Below, in pieces: positions 58,201-60,239 of a stretch of DNA of 64,000 nt (the first letter of the stretch is position 1; each line of letters begins with the position of its first letter). This DNA is from Epiperipatus broadwayi (taxonomy: Eukaryota; Onychophora; Udeonychophora; Euonychophora; Peripatidae): positions 500,001 through 564,000 of the forward strand of contig JAQFVV010006275.1 of NCBI GenBank assembly GCA_028023455.1, read 5' to 3'. The position numbers and the translations under genes were made by a program. Below the pieces are notes generated by a model, which was not told the origin of the DNA, made no database searches, and saw nothing but the letters and a program-made list of their open reading frames with translations.

Positions 58201-58443
58201 CCACTTCTTCAAAGTCCTTCAGATATTTATAAATTATTTGGCTCAACTTCAGTTCTTTCAAAATCAATTTTAAAATCACCAAGAAGCTACGAAGAATCCT
58301 TAGATAAAACAACATGTCAAGAGTTTAAAAATTTGCCTATAGAACCATCATCAACTTTTATTCCACAACCAAATATATCTGCTAAACCATCATCAACTTT
58401 TATTCCACAGCCAAATATATCTACTAATAGTGTGCCTCTGACT
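1258..58443 (+). CDS. URI1: URI1-like unconventional prefoldin RPB5 interactor, eight internal exons, partial at both ends
   Basis: Exons: 1258-1292, 9966-10044, 14033-14168, 27069-27151, 32703-32760, 32886-33039, 45260-45647 and 58168-58443. All are bounded by AG and GT, and phases join into one frame of 403 codons. The encoded order matches the URI family: LQTLPDKTTYDIM then VPFGSLAFMPGQLIHTNEIL then LLGDNWFAECSAKQ (prefoldin beta-hairpin core), a charged helix, KLWARLDELEHQEE, an acidic linker, and DIYKLF with KSILKS. Known role of the family: a prefoldin-like scaffold that binds the RPB5 subunit of RNA polymerases, works in the R2TP/prefoldin-like assembly complex in cytoplasm and nucleus, and docks PP1. 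The human protein is 535 residues, so an N-terminal exon and a C-terminal part are missing here. The family call is secure; exact edges of the small exons are inferred from splice consensus and phase. Confidence 0.93.
1440..1660 (+). mobile_element. Reverse-transcriptase fragment of a non-LTR element
   Basis: The reading 1457-1642 contains SNRGILQGSPLFALL, which resembles the reverse-transcriptase block that reads RGxxQGxxLSPLLF in many LINEs. Only this block is readable; the flanks have no further domain. It is a short relic in URI1 intron 1, and the clade is unknown. Confidence 0.5.
1727..1764. repeat. 19-bp direct repeat, two copies
   Basis: The unit CAACTTATCTAAAATCAGG is present twice back to back, directly abutting the left arm of the inverted repeat that starts at 1764. 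Confidence 0.85.
1764..1854. mobile_element. Small hairpin element (23-bp perfect inverted repeat)
   Basis: The arms 1764-1786 and 1832-1854 are exact reverse complements (GCAAAACTCACTATACG... in the left arm). The 45-nt loop contains AGTAATCAATGGATGCCAGA, which also occurs in both arms of the 293-bp palindrome at 51298-51590. Both elements also start with GCAAAACTC. This suggests one MITE-like family with a variable inner part. Confidence 0.75.
1860..2400. other. AT-rich intron, nothing recognised
   Basis: No readable protein or repeat structure was seen. It may be eroded retroelement sequence lying between the reverse-transcriptase scrap and the GIY-YIG relic. Confidence 0.4.
2405..2660 (+). 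mobile_element. Penelope-like element relic (GIY-YIG endonuclease domain)
   Basis: Translation near 2425-2490 gives KIYYVGETKNSIYKRLTQYK, the GIY-YIG core (Y...YVGET...R...H/Y) that ends Penelope-like retroelements. About 70 codons downstream another frame reads REKKITEAIYINIKPVLM-like sequence, matching the C-terminal helix of that domain. Stops and frame changes show it is dead. Other GIY-YIG proteins are possible, but the degenerate repeat context favours a Penelope-like element. Confidence 0.55.
2661..3165. repeat. AT-rich DNA with TA/TATATG microsatellite-like tracts
   Basis: 2990-3105 is dominated by TATATA and TATATG runs in several short arrays. Apparent minus-strand readings across it are low-complexity Tyr/Ile products and not genes. 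Confidence 0.65.
3166..6430. other. Higher-complexity non-coding block, probable decayed retroelement
   Basis: Base composition is more balanced than the surrounding intron and the sequence is not low-complexity. A 57-codon reading at 3948-4121 (+) has gag-like character. Arms CTCGAAACGGCGAGT (4601-4615) and ACTCGCAGTTTCGAG (4713-4727) form an imperfect inverted repeat. The short minus-strand readings at 5652-6276 have no recognisable domain. I could not find paired LTRs or pol domains, so the element class is open. Confidence 0.35.
3948..4121 (+). CDS. 57-residue reading with gag-like end (uncertain)
   Basis: The reading starts ATGGGTCATTATTCACAGG and has a Ser/Asn-rich middle (NKNSSSSGSQISINMNNLN) followed by YVPVLKEFALPKLSG. 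The LPKLSG ending resembles the LPKFxGD stretch seen near the start of some LTR-retrotransposon gag proteins. It is short and no continuation was found after the stop, so this is at best a gag remnant and may be chance. Confidence 0.2.
   Translation: MGHYSQASASNAQCPTTERLAMNKNSSSSGSQISINMNNLNPYVPVLKEFALPKLSG
6435..9040 (+). mobile_element. RTE-type LINE, degenerate
   Basis: Broken frames read in the order of an RTE element. First an endonuclease: RSLLSERRLHELEKELSNIK (about 6755), YVLYYQDTNIQSTNEVGFII, QIYAPISSH. Then reverse transcriptase: KNAVIILIFKK and DIKNYRP (about 8080-8140), and AFxDYEKxFDC (about 8315-8360). Stops and frameshifts are frequent. The 5' part (6440-6780) matches 48330-48910, and the end near 8935-8990 matches the 3' ends at 11100 and 35220. 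It lies in sense orientation in URI1 intron 1. Confidence 0.82.
9041..9965. other. AT-rich intron, nothing recognised
   Basis: A/T-rich sequence running to the acceptor of URI1 exon 2. No readable protein or repeat structure was seen. Confidence 0.5.
9966..10044 (+). CDS. URI1: URI1 exon 2: end of first prefoldin helix
   Basis: Encodes KKYKEDYIALKDRLQTLPDK then TTYDIM, closely matching the human N-terminal coiled coil leading into the beta-hairpins (LSTLPDKLSYNIM). The acceptor TTTTTAAG lies at 9964-9965 and the donor GTGAGT starts at 10045. The length of 79 nt restores phase 0 with the preceding 35-nt exon. It is separated from its neighbours by introns of 8.7 and 4.0 kb. Confidence 0.9.
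10045..11085. other. AT-rich intron with a GTN-type triplet tract
   Basis: Contains the degenerate triplet repeat at 10172-10252, described separately. The rest is homopolymer-rich A/T sequence. The readings at 10687-10896 (-) and 10939-11133 (+) are low-complexity and show no domain. Confidence 0.5.
10172..10252. repeat. Degenerate trinucleotide repeat (GTT/GTC/GGC/GCA)
   Basis: ATTATTATTGTTGTCGTTGG is followed by GGCGGTGGC, GTCATCGTCATCGCTGTCG, GTTGTTGTTGCTGCAGC and GGCAGCAGCGG. Period 3 is kept throughout while the units drift. It is strikingly GC-rich for this window. It may be the diverged (NNT)n tail of a retroelement or an independent microsatellite. Confidence 0.75.
11090..11265 (-). 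mobile_element. RTE LINE 3' end fragment
   Basis: Read on the minus strand it ends ACTGCAGTGGATTGATAATG followed by a GATGATGATGAT tail. The region just upstream resembles the matching parts of the RTE copies at 35200-35370 (-) and 8930-8990 (+). This is the C-terminal codons plus 3' UTR of a 5'-truncated RTE insertion. Confidence 0.7.
11266..14032. other. AT-rich intron, nothing recognised
   Basis: Long A/T-rich stretch with poly-T runs and short TA tracts. The 80-codon reading at 12750-12992 is Leu/Phe/Tyr-rich, without homology or a start context I can support. No tandem or inverted repeat stood out. Confidence 0.5.
14033..14168 (+). CDS. URI1: URI1 exon 3: prefoldin beta-hairpin core
   Basis: This is the most diagnostic exon. 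It encodes VPFGSLAFMPGQLIHTNEIL, VLLGDNWFAECSAKQ and SCEIIDRRIK (45 residues), nearly superposable on the human VPFGPFAFMPGKLVHTNE...LLGDNWFAKCSAKQA core. This segment forms the beta-hairpins through which prefoldin-like subunits assemble. The acceptor is CTATTCAG and the donor GTAAGA starts at 14169, leaving one base (phase 1). The frame stays open past the donor to a stop at 14282-14284, but that tail has no family similarity and is intron. Confidence 0.97.
14169..15410. other. Intron 3, first part, mostly featureless
   Basis: A short inverted repeat (TGACTATAATT near 14333 and AATTTATAATAGTCA near 14358) is followed by a less AT-rich patch at 14370-14450. TTAGGTTGGCAAAT at 14949 looks like a mariner end, but no transposase was found. 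Confidence 0.4.
15420..15990 (-). mobile_element. LINE ORF1-like coiled-coil relic
   Basis: Minus-strand translation gives MEGQGSETEIHNNEFMNMIM, EIKKENKDNMESMFKEVK, LKSQMEEQNKGLKKKQIEIQ and LSEEIISRLESRF across frameshifts. The Glu/Lys/Gln heptad-like pattern with the SRLESRF...LERKIRE ending resembles the ORF1 or 5' coiled-coil region of LINEs. It may belong to the LINE-A family, but no copy in the window joins the two parts. Confidence 0.45.
15991..17601. other. AT-rich intron, nothing recognised
   Basis: A/T-rich sequence left of the Ty3/gypsy insertion. 17341-17450 contains a short diverged direct duplication (ATTCACCAATATTT, about 39 bp apart). No coding signal was seen. Confidence 0.5.
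17607..18352 (-). repeat. 3' LTR of the Ty3/gypsy element (left copy)
   Basis: On the minus strand it starts TGATTAGTATG and ends ...GCAATCCAGCA, so it has TG...CA ends. It pairs with 22357-23115. The target duplication ATCTC immediately precedes it on the + strand. Confidence 0.93.
18353..18364 (-). other. Polypurine tract next to the 3' LTR
   Basis: On the minus strand GGAAAGGGATA immediately precedes the LTR start TGATTAG. Its position and purine content fit the plus-strand priming site of an LTR retrotransposon. Confidence 0.75.
18408..19560 (-). pseudogene. Ty3/gypsy integrase, broken
   Basis: Minus-strand frames read CIKNCTICQSC (the CC half of the HHCC zinc motif, about 19270-19320), then a core with IHIDHCGP and VAVDAY, then DNGMGFMSEKFADS, HIYTPPYHPLANG and a C-terminal part (18408-18839) with NFDRKKMYGSE and DGRVLHKHINQLR. 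The DDE catalytic Glu expected after NGLA reads Lys (AAG) near 18970. Several stops interrupt the frame, so the product cannot be made. A run of 13 G lies at 18461-18473 within the C-terminal part. Confidence 0.85.
19586..19936 (-). pseudogene. Ty3/gypsy RNase H domain fragment
   Basis: The 116-codon reading contains KNYSQLDKEAFAIIFGIRKF and HQYLSGCQFQIITEHKLLLG, the RNase H signature that usually reads YSQLDKEALAI...F...TDHKPL. The Asp of TDHK is Glu here. MLRWLNILTGYNY and the tail YAEVLWQMP (family NADALSRLP) follow. It is an isolated open piece of a disrupted pol gene. Confidence 0.9.
20060..20828 (-). pseudogene. Ty3/gypsy reverse transcriptase, broken
   Basis: Readable pieces on the minus strand include the catalytic YxDD box as PYFDDKC (about 20440-20460), LRLDEFDAKLNAKNCIWKVK (20252-20446 reading), and AKISNSHWHIELFRWKRLPF-like sequence upstream. 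Multiple stops and frameshifts separate the blocks. Confidence 0.8.
20829..21260 (-). pseudogene. Ty3/gypsy protease and start of pol, partial
   Basis: MEIDSGSRVSLF near 21240 is the aspartic-protease active-site region (DSGS in place of the usual DTG/DSG-A). Downstream, the open reading 20829-21197 has DAPIHPLIGREWFQQLGI, the conserved LIGREWL stretch before reverse transcriptase. The junction of the two contains a frame change. Confidence 0.85.
21400..21520 (-). pseudogene. Ty3/gypsy gag nucleocapsid: two CCHC zinc knuckles
   Basis: Minus-strand translation gives CFCCGEPGHMAREC and, seven residues later, CNHCNISCHLTKMC, both exact CX2CX4HX4C knuckles. Two knuckles of this kind are typical of invertebrate Ty3/gypsy elements of the Mag/K02A2.6-like sort. 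Confidence 0.88.
21731..22200 (-). pseudogene. Ty3/gypsy gag capsid region
   Basis: The reading 21731-22045 contains KDCLADYFNPRESRHIARVH and FKNFQQGNNEKTQDYDTAF, the retrotransposon gag (capsid) motif with YFxPxxNxxxER and FxxRxQxxxExxxxF spacing. The start of gag, toward the 5' LTR, is frameshifted. Confidence 0.82.
22310..22327 (-). other. Possible tRNA primer-binding site
   Basis: On the minus strand TGGCGCAGTCACACTC begins 29 nt inside the 5' LTR. TGGCGCAGTC is the start of the serine-tRNA type primer site known from 17.6/297-like gypsy elements. The distance is longer than usual and TGGACCCAGC lies nearer the LTR, so the assignment is tentative. Confidence 0.4.
22357..23115 (-). repeat. 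5' LTR of the Ty3/gypsy element (right copy)
   Basis: Direct repeat of 17607-18352. On the minus strand it starts TGCTAAGTATGTG and ends GCAATCCAGCA. It is 13 bp longer than its partner because of small indels. ATCTC at 23116-23120 completes the target duplication. Confidence 0.93.
23121..23555. other. Intron 3 after the gypsy insertion, nothing recognised
   Basis: A/T-rich sequence without recognisable coding or repeat structure. Confidence 0.45.
23559..23905. repeat. Tandem repeat, three diverged copies of about 103-123 bp
   Basis: Units start CTTAAAATTATTTCAA at 23570, 23693 and 23796. They share TTCTTTGTTAGAAGTACAG, AAGTTGTTTATGAGTT and TCAAAATTATATTTT. The third is shorter and more diverged. 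Confidence 0.88.
24367..24510. repeat. 33-34-bp minisatellite, about 4.5 copies
   Basis: The core GCTGTATCTA is followed by an AAGCCGCA-like half and recurs at 24367, 24400, 24434, 24467 and (diverged) 24501. Units have drifted but the period holds. The frame is interrupted by stops after the second unit, so it is not clearly coding. Confidence 0.75.
25940..26235. repeat. Tandem repeat, three copies of about 115-120 bp
   Basis: ACATTCACCTGC followed by a five-base variable part ending GTG occurs at 25950, 26065 and 26185. Around it are ATAAAGCT(T/A)AA about 35 bp before and TTTATA(T)ACC about 20 bp after, in all three units. Spacing is 115 and 120 bp. Confidence 0.82.
26601..27068. other. 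AT-rich intron before exon 4, nothing recognised
   Basis: A/T-rich, with a poly-T run near 26982, ending in the TATTATTATTAG acceptor of URI1 exon 4. Confidence 0.5.
27069..27151 (+). CDS. URI1: URI1 exon 4: second prefoldin helix
   Basis: Two bases complete a Glu codon from exon 3. The exon then reads INKNLEVTIKEKKLFEDYLG and FTSEIAQ, a charged amphipathic helix matching the human helix that follows the beta-hairpins (RKTIDDLKKVMKNFESRVEF). The acceptor is ATTATTAG and the donor GTAAAA starts at 27152. The intron before it is 12.9 kb and carries the Ty3/gypsy insertion. Confidence 0.85.
27152..27600. other. AT-rich intron, nothing recognised
   Basis: A/T- and C/T-rich sequence between exon 4 and the antisense LINE-A relic. 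No feature was found apart from an (AT)n run just to the right (27623-27641). Confidence 0.45.
27600..30130 (-). mobile_element. LINE-A relic, antisense, heavily decayed
   Basis: The minus strand around 28440-28560 reads NMQDV...EFGNG-like sequence matching the 38960-39060 segment of LINE-A (IARIVWKGVAVAGL). Around 29090-29140 the reverse complement matches 40720-40780 (TTGATTGAAATG, then AGAAAAGGCTT), the region encoding LDLxKAxDR of the reverse transcriptase. EVEMFRYLD-like sequence is readable near 28640. Stops are dense and ends are imprecise. Confidence 0.55.
30131..30650. other. AT-rich intron between two LINE-A relics
   Basis: The short minus reading 30146-30334 is Asn/Lys-rich and shows no family. 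Nothing else was recognised. Confidence 0.4.
30650..31990 (+). mobile_element. LINE-A relic, sense
   Basis: Purine-rich sequence parallel to 40910-41550: the same order of AGAGGTTGAGA, a poly-T interruption, ATTTAATGGGAAGA and TGACTTGAAGAAGTGGAGG. Farther on, ENKLKIFRKFIIMNESRLVN-like sequence mirrors KSKMKMFGRLQFMDNKNIAK of the better copy at 39180. The frame is destroyed. Confidence 0.6.
31991..32702. other. AT-rich intron before exon 5, nothing recognised
   Basis: A/T-rich sequence with poly-T runs, ending in the acceptor at 32701-32702. Confidence 0.5.
32703..32760 (+). CDS. URI1: URI1 exon 5: acidic helix linker
   Basis: Encodes EKTVDIQEDYDEEKEQLWK plus one base. It corresponds to the human stretch with VDIREE, between the prefoldin helix and the RPB5-binding part. 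The acceptor is ATTTATAG and the donor GTACAT starts at 32761. It is separated from exon 6 by the only short intron seen (125 bp), so two adjacent exons with compatible phase support each other. Confidence 0.83.
32886..33039 (+). CDS. URI1: URI1 exon 6: RPB5-binding-like helix
   Basis: It starts with two bases completing an Ala codon, then reads QRRKTKLEDNKISDLLQ, and later KKLWARLDELEHQEEELDEF. The LWARLDELEHQEE stretch is almost identical to the human ELWARLEELERQEE segment, the conserved block near the region that contacts RPB5. I end the exon at 33039 because GTATTT there is the only donor-like site before the in-frame stop at 33059-33061, and its two left-over bases (AA) make a Lys codon with the first base of exon 7. 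If that donor is not used, the protein would end after ...AKYLELFN, giving a short isoform. Confidence 0.92.
33285..33375 (+). mobile_element. tRNA-derived SINE candidate (5' tRNA-like part)
   Basis: TGTAGCGATAAGAGTTGC resembles an A box and D arm. CAGTCTCAAAAGCT resembles a Met-type anticodon arm (family CAGTCTCATAATCT), and GGATTGATTCTCAG resembles a B box. The two boxes are about 45 nt apart and an A-run follows. The 3' half (33377-33500) has a further tRNA-like stretch. It cannot be an intact tRNA because the acceptor stem is not formed. Confidence 0.4.
33500..34072. other. AT-rich intron, nothing recognised
   Basis: Poly-T-rich A/T sequence without coding or repeat structure. Confidence 0.45.
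34076..34236. mobile_element. Hairpin MITE-like element, about 75-bp arms
   Basis: The left arm (TATAATGAGCATGCTAATAA onward) and the right arm, reversed, share AACAAGCTTTTCTGAATATCC, TCAGA and TTTCTAG in order. About 85% of arm positions match by eye, with a loop of roughly ten bases near 34155. The ends lie in A/T-rich sequence, so the target duplication is unclear. Confidence 0.75.
34240..35080. other. AT-rich intron, possibly antisense LINE scraps
   Basis: T/C-rich sequence similar in composition to the neighbouring antisense RTE, but no motif could be read. Confidence 0.35.
35080..37860 (-). mobile_element. RTE-type LINE, antisense, degenerate
   Basis: On the minus strand the endonuclease block VLGDFNVRAGK and FDCGNKNERRQRLVEF (37360-37466) is clear. 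Reverse-transcriptase blocks lie about 35900-36650, and the 3' end near 35220 matches the RTE 3' end at 11120 (CTGCAGTGGATC(A)ATAAT). Nearly all RTE domains are represented but riddled with stops. It lies in antisense orientation in URI1 intron 6. Confidence 0.85.
37861..38845. other. Intron 6, mixed composition, nothing recognised
   Basis: 37881-38129 contains an 82-codon + reading with varied composition but no domain I recognise. The rest is A/T-rich. Confidence 0.35.
38853..38866 (+). promoter_or_regulatory. CTCF-like motif
   Basis: CCACTAGATGGCAG fits the CTCF core pattern (CCA-C-NAG-RKGGCAG) closely. It lies just left of the LINE-A cluster. A second match is present on the minus strand at 48933-48948. 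Occupancy cannot be judged from sequence. Confidence 0.4.
38870..39958 (+). mobile_element. LINE-A 3' half (C-terminal coding region and tail)
   Basis: Readable: IARIVWKGVAVAGLTYSNVA, LCISKEVLDYLEKVQREAGR, then a 90-codon piece at 39147-39419 (MGWSGFYMKNAKSKMKMFGR...). After a frameshift comes the knuckle CRLCKEGMENIKHLLIKC (about 39625-39680). The tail carries GAGATTCCTGACTTCGATAA and ATCACATCACA. The VQREAGRHAL...NVWMAKEAI pattern is typical of the post-RT region of many invertebrate LINEs. Confidence 0.8.
39959..40680 (+). mobile_element. Second LINE-A 3' end, head-to-tail with the first
   Basis: Starts directly after the ATCACATCACA tail of the preceding copy with AAGGTGGGTGAGAAAGG, matching 39277 onward. 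The knuckle reads CRLGKDGMESISHLVIEC, with the second Cys changed to Gly. It ends CACATCACATCACT. It is therefore a 5'-truncated copy of about 0.7 kb attached to the tail of another. Confidence 0.8.
40681..41550 (+). mobile_element. LINE-A reverse-transcriptase region, broken
   Basis: Abuts the previous tail. Frames read LIEMSYKEKK, then LLDLxKAxDRxIGIYCGEF (reverse-transcriptase block with KAYDR, about 40760-40810). At about 41018 comes SADDMELFVNNIKDKFGEEK, the catalytic xADD box with a Ser in place of Tyr/Phe. The distal part parallels 30830-31300. Confidence 0.75.
41551..42746. other. Moderately complex intronic segment, possible SINE material
   Basis: 41560-41900 is not low-complexity. 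Its reverse complement contains GCTTTGCAAAGCTCGATTTG and GGAGTTTGAATCC, both B-box-like, and resembles part of 33410-33450. GA(GA)n lies at 42212-42227. Around 42480-42560 the phrase AATCACAAAATG recurs with variation three times. The 80-codon + reading 41670-41912 has no known domain. Confidence 0.35.
42751..43464. mobile_element. Non-autonomous TIR element flanked by TTAA
   Basis: TTAA occurs at 42747-42750 and at 43465-43468. The ends are inverted repeats: left TTAGCCACTGTACG then TTGGTGGTGCTGTTTCTGTT, right (reversed) TTAGCGACTGTACATTAC then TTGGTGGCGCTGTTTCTGTG, both continuing CAAAAAC. The 714-bp interior is less AT-rich than the flanks and has no transposase I can recognise. A TTAA duplication suggests piggyBac-type mobilisation, although TA-targeting elements are not excluded. 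Confidence 0.8.
43469..44635. other. AT-rich intron, nothing recognised
   Basis: A/T-rich with poly-pyrimidine runs. No protein or clear repeat. Confidence 0.45.
44640..44980 (+). repeat. Dispersed repeat related to 62875-63400
   Basis: Shares an ordered series of blocks with 62889-63195: ATA(A/G)GGACCTC, AGCRGCC, CTACTTATATAG / CTACTTTTTAATTATATAGG, AATCTRAAG, TTAAGTCCACWATTTC, GTGAAATCTT and TTTACAGCGAGT. The TATATAG and a conserved 3' end look LTR-like. No associated coding region was seen. Confidence 0.65.
44981..45259. other. AT-rich intron before exon 7
   Basis: Ends in the AAATTTTAG acceptor; nothing else recognised. Confidence 0.5.
45260..45647 (+). CDS. URI1: URI1 exon 7: acidic low-complexity linker with KVTW motif
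   Basis: The largest exon (388 nt). After the split Lys codon it encodes about 129 residues: a Glu/Ser/Lys-rich stretch (LIDISEEKEISTKK), KKFFFDGLQKPVSLDLNQKP, PLKRKVTWKNEENTSQEEEE, then LTFRITFKHSPSHKDIEQ. The acidic disordered character matches the middle of URI proteins, and the RITFKHS strand sits where human URI has IYFSHT. KVTW at 45519-45530 fits the PP1-docking RVxF pattern. Acceptor AATTTTAG, donor GTAAGA at 45648. Little sequence is conserved in this part of the family, so the call rests on frame, phase and the distal motif. Confidence 0.86.
45862..46880 (-). mobile_element. RTE-type LINE 3' part, antisense, heavily decayed
   Basis: Parallels the antisense RTE at 35400-36300 block by block: TCTAGCAATATG(T/G)TC with CAATGATG, ATATCTGTTTGTT, GTGTATTGCTTTTCTGTTAA, then TCAACAAATCCAAAGC and CTTGGATGTAAT. 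It covers the reverse-transcriptase C-terminal and tail region only, with no intact frame. Confidence 0.65.
46881..48325. other. AT-rich intron, nothing recognised
   Basis: Includes a (CA)n-(TA)n tract at 47891-47918. No protein or other repeat recognised. Confidence 0.45.
48330..49990 (+). mobile_element. RTE-type LINE 5' part, decayed
   Basis: The 5' UTR-like segment at 48500-48600 matches 6440-6540 (GAACATGGATGGG / GAACATAGATGGG, then CAGCCA). 49030-49260 corresponds to the endonuclease start (reading RTWLNFKKLESSRDNLERIM, then a VGVIFIINKRWKKNIVGSAF-like frame). Frames are broken throughout and the reverse-transcriptase half is not readable. Confidence 0.6.
49991..51297. other. AT-rich intron, nothing recognised
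   Basis: May contain the eroded continuation of the RTE copy to its left; no motif could be read. The 73-codon minus reading at 51002-51223 has no domain. Confidence 0.4.
51298..51590. mobile_element. 293-bp near-perfect palindrome (foldback/MITE)
   Basis: The arms start TAAACAAAAGCAAAACTCCC and, read from the other end, TAAACAAAGGCAAAACTCCC. They pair for about 135 bp with three or four substitutions and one 4-base insertion (ATCT near 51391). The loop, around 51438-51455, is about 17 nt. The ends fit a TA target duplication, suggesting a Tc1/mariner-type non-autonomous element. Both arms contain AGTAATCAATGGATGCCAGA, shared with the 1764-1854 element. Confidence 0.9.
51591..53050. other. 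AT-rich intron, nothing recognised
   Basis: Very A/T-rich, with TAATAA-type microsatellite-like stretches near 52340 and 52550. No coding signal. Confidence 0.5.
53051..55960. other. Higher-complexity non-coding block with primer-site-like right edge
   Basis: Composition is more balanced than the flanks. Its right edge has TAGCACCCAATGTGCGGC at 55927-55944, resembling a lysine-tRNA primer site of retroelements. The segment before it shares a short patch with 26456-26480 (GCATATGATTGGACATGAGG versus GCATGTATGATCAGACATAG). The 118-codon reading at 54668-55024 has varied composition but no family on either strand. No gag or pol was seen. Confidence 0.35.
55961..58167. other. AT-rich intron before exon 8, nothing recognised
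   Basis: A/T-rich sequence with an (AT)n run at 58117-58130, ending in the ATTTTAG acceptor. Confidence 0.5.
58168..58443 (+). CDS. URI1: URI1 exon 8: DIYKLF / KSILKS conserved segment with internal duplication
   Basis: Encodes 92 residues. LLQSPSDIYKLFG and VLSKSILKSPRSYEESLD match the human TPADIYRAF...RKSILKSRSRENS region, a signature of URI C-terminal halves. After it, a 42-nt unit encoding PSSTFIPQPNISAK is repeated directly, with 3 differences. Acceptor ATTTTAG, donor GTAAGT at 58444. A (GT)n tract follows 31 nt into the intron. The C-terminal exon (human FSGTVIEKEFV region) was not found in the remaining 5.5 kb. Confidence 0.88.
58345..58428 (+). repeat. URI1: 42-bp in-frame tandem duplication inside URI1 exon 8
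   Basis: Units 58345-58386 and 58387-58428 differ at three positions (CAA/CAG, GCT/ACT, AAA/AAT). Each encodes PSSTFIPQPNIS plus two variable residues. The length is a multiple of three and the frame is kept. Confidence 0.95.
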
Positions 58444-58474
58444 GTAAGTATAGCTAAATAATTAATTTGTATAC

Positions 58475-58491
58475 ATGTGTGTGTGTGTGTG
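58475..58491 (+). repeat. (GT)n microsatellite after the exon 8 donor
   Basis: Eight GT units and a half, preceded by ATACAT and followed by GCATATG, beginning 31 nt downstream of the splice donor. Confidence 0.9.
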
Positions 58492-60235
58492 CATATGAGG
58501 AACTTTTCATTCTGTTACAAGCCATTAAAGAACAGAAGCTTGAAATTAAGAACAATTAATGCATGTTCCCAATCACATCCAGTCTGATTCATCACAGTAA
58601 TAAGACATTATCATTGTAGATTAAATTTAATCTTAACTTTTACATCCATCAACTTTAATCAAGAAATACCTCTTATTCATTCATTTAAAAAGGCCATACA
58701 CAGACAGTGTATATGTACACATATATTGCCAATATAGTAAACATAATATTCAAATACAGTATAATTTAGCTAACTAAAAGCTGCATATCAGTATTTTTAT
58801 AAAATTATTTAAAAAATGAAAATTTTGTATATGCATTTTAATGGTTTGCTTCATAGGTATAATCATGAAAATTAAGATTCCTATAAGTCATAACACATAC
58901 AATATGTCTTTTGTACAAAATTAATTTTCCATATAATGTAATACTGTGCATATTTGACATATTCAGCATGAAATGCTATGCAACAGATCCTATACACAAG
59001 TAGGGATCTCTGATATATGATCTACTTTACAAGACTTTCTCAGTCAATCTCCAGGCATGCTCTCTGAAATATTAATTCTAGACATACATTCTGAAATAAA
59101 TATGATTCTGTTTAAAAACAAAGAAATTCAAGGAAGTGACATAATTTGATTTTTATGAGTTGTTAACACTTAATTTGCAAGATGTACTCCATGAAGATTT
59201 TTGTATTGCACAATAATTCAAAACTATTTAATTAATCGATAAAAAAACATGAATTGTTGCATAGATTGGAATACAGATACTAATATTATTTATCTACTGA
59301 AACATTTTTTTTTCTTAAATATTAAATAAATAATTTTTTTAAAGCTGGCTTAGAGAAATGTAACTATTTGTAATCCTACAAGGAATTAAAAATACTGGAA
59401 TATAGATACTAATTATATTTACCTACTGCAAATGCTATTTTAAAATCAGTACTCTATTTAACATTTTTTTATTCAACAAGTATTCAAAAGGTTTATTTAA
59501 TTGATGAAAAGTATTAATTGATGCTTGGATAAACTAGCAGACTCCTGCTTTTCTCATAGGCCATTTTATATGTTCCAAAGCTATTAATTCAATTTTTCAA
59601 AAAAATGTCACCACACAAGAAAAATTTAATAATGAAAAAGTTTATAGACAGCATTGTATATTATCCAAACTTTTTATAATTTTAATTTAAAACATTTTTC
59701 CCTCTTATAAATACTAAACAATTAAGTTTTTTTAAAGCTGAGTAAAGAATCTTATCTATTTGTAAGCCTTTAATAATTAAATATACTGCCCGGAAATTTC
59801 TAGGCTTCTATATTTTTTAATTGCTAAGAACAGAGAACAGGAAATTGCAATTTTAAAGAAATTTCAAAAATTTGTATTTTATTTGATCAAAATTTATTTT
59901 ATATTGAAAAATTTATCCTAGATATAAGATGTTGCAATAATGAATTAAATAGATAAAACGTAAAATTTGTTTAAAATTAGATTTTGTTGCTGATTGTGAC
60001 ATTACAAAAAAACGTAAATGATAAATAATATTTATCTGTGTTTGTAATGGTGGCATTTTACTTGTATTGTATGTTGGAGTATTTTCATCACTTAGTTTTA
60101 ATTGGTAAATGTTTTTAGAAAAATTCAAACTTTATTTAAAATTAATATGGTACATTTAGCAGTTAATAGATAACGTTTTAAGTGATTTTATTCTATAGAG
60201 AATGAAAAGATGTTTATTGGTTTAAGAATCATTTA
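58492..60235. other. Intron after exon 8, with a degenerate local duplication
   Basis: The 59230-59390 segment (ATTGGAATACAGATACTAAT, TTTTTTTAAAGCTGGCTTAG, TATTTGTAATCC) partly recurs at 59390-59450 (ACTGGAATATAGATACTAAT) and 59725-59790 (TTTTTTTAAAGCTGAGTAAA, TATTTGTAAGCC), suggesting old local duplication. Nothing coding. No URI1 C-terminal exon was recognised. Confidence 0.45.
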
Positions 60236-60239
60236 TAGA

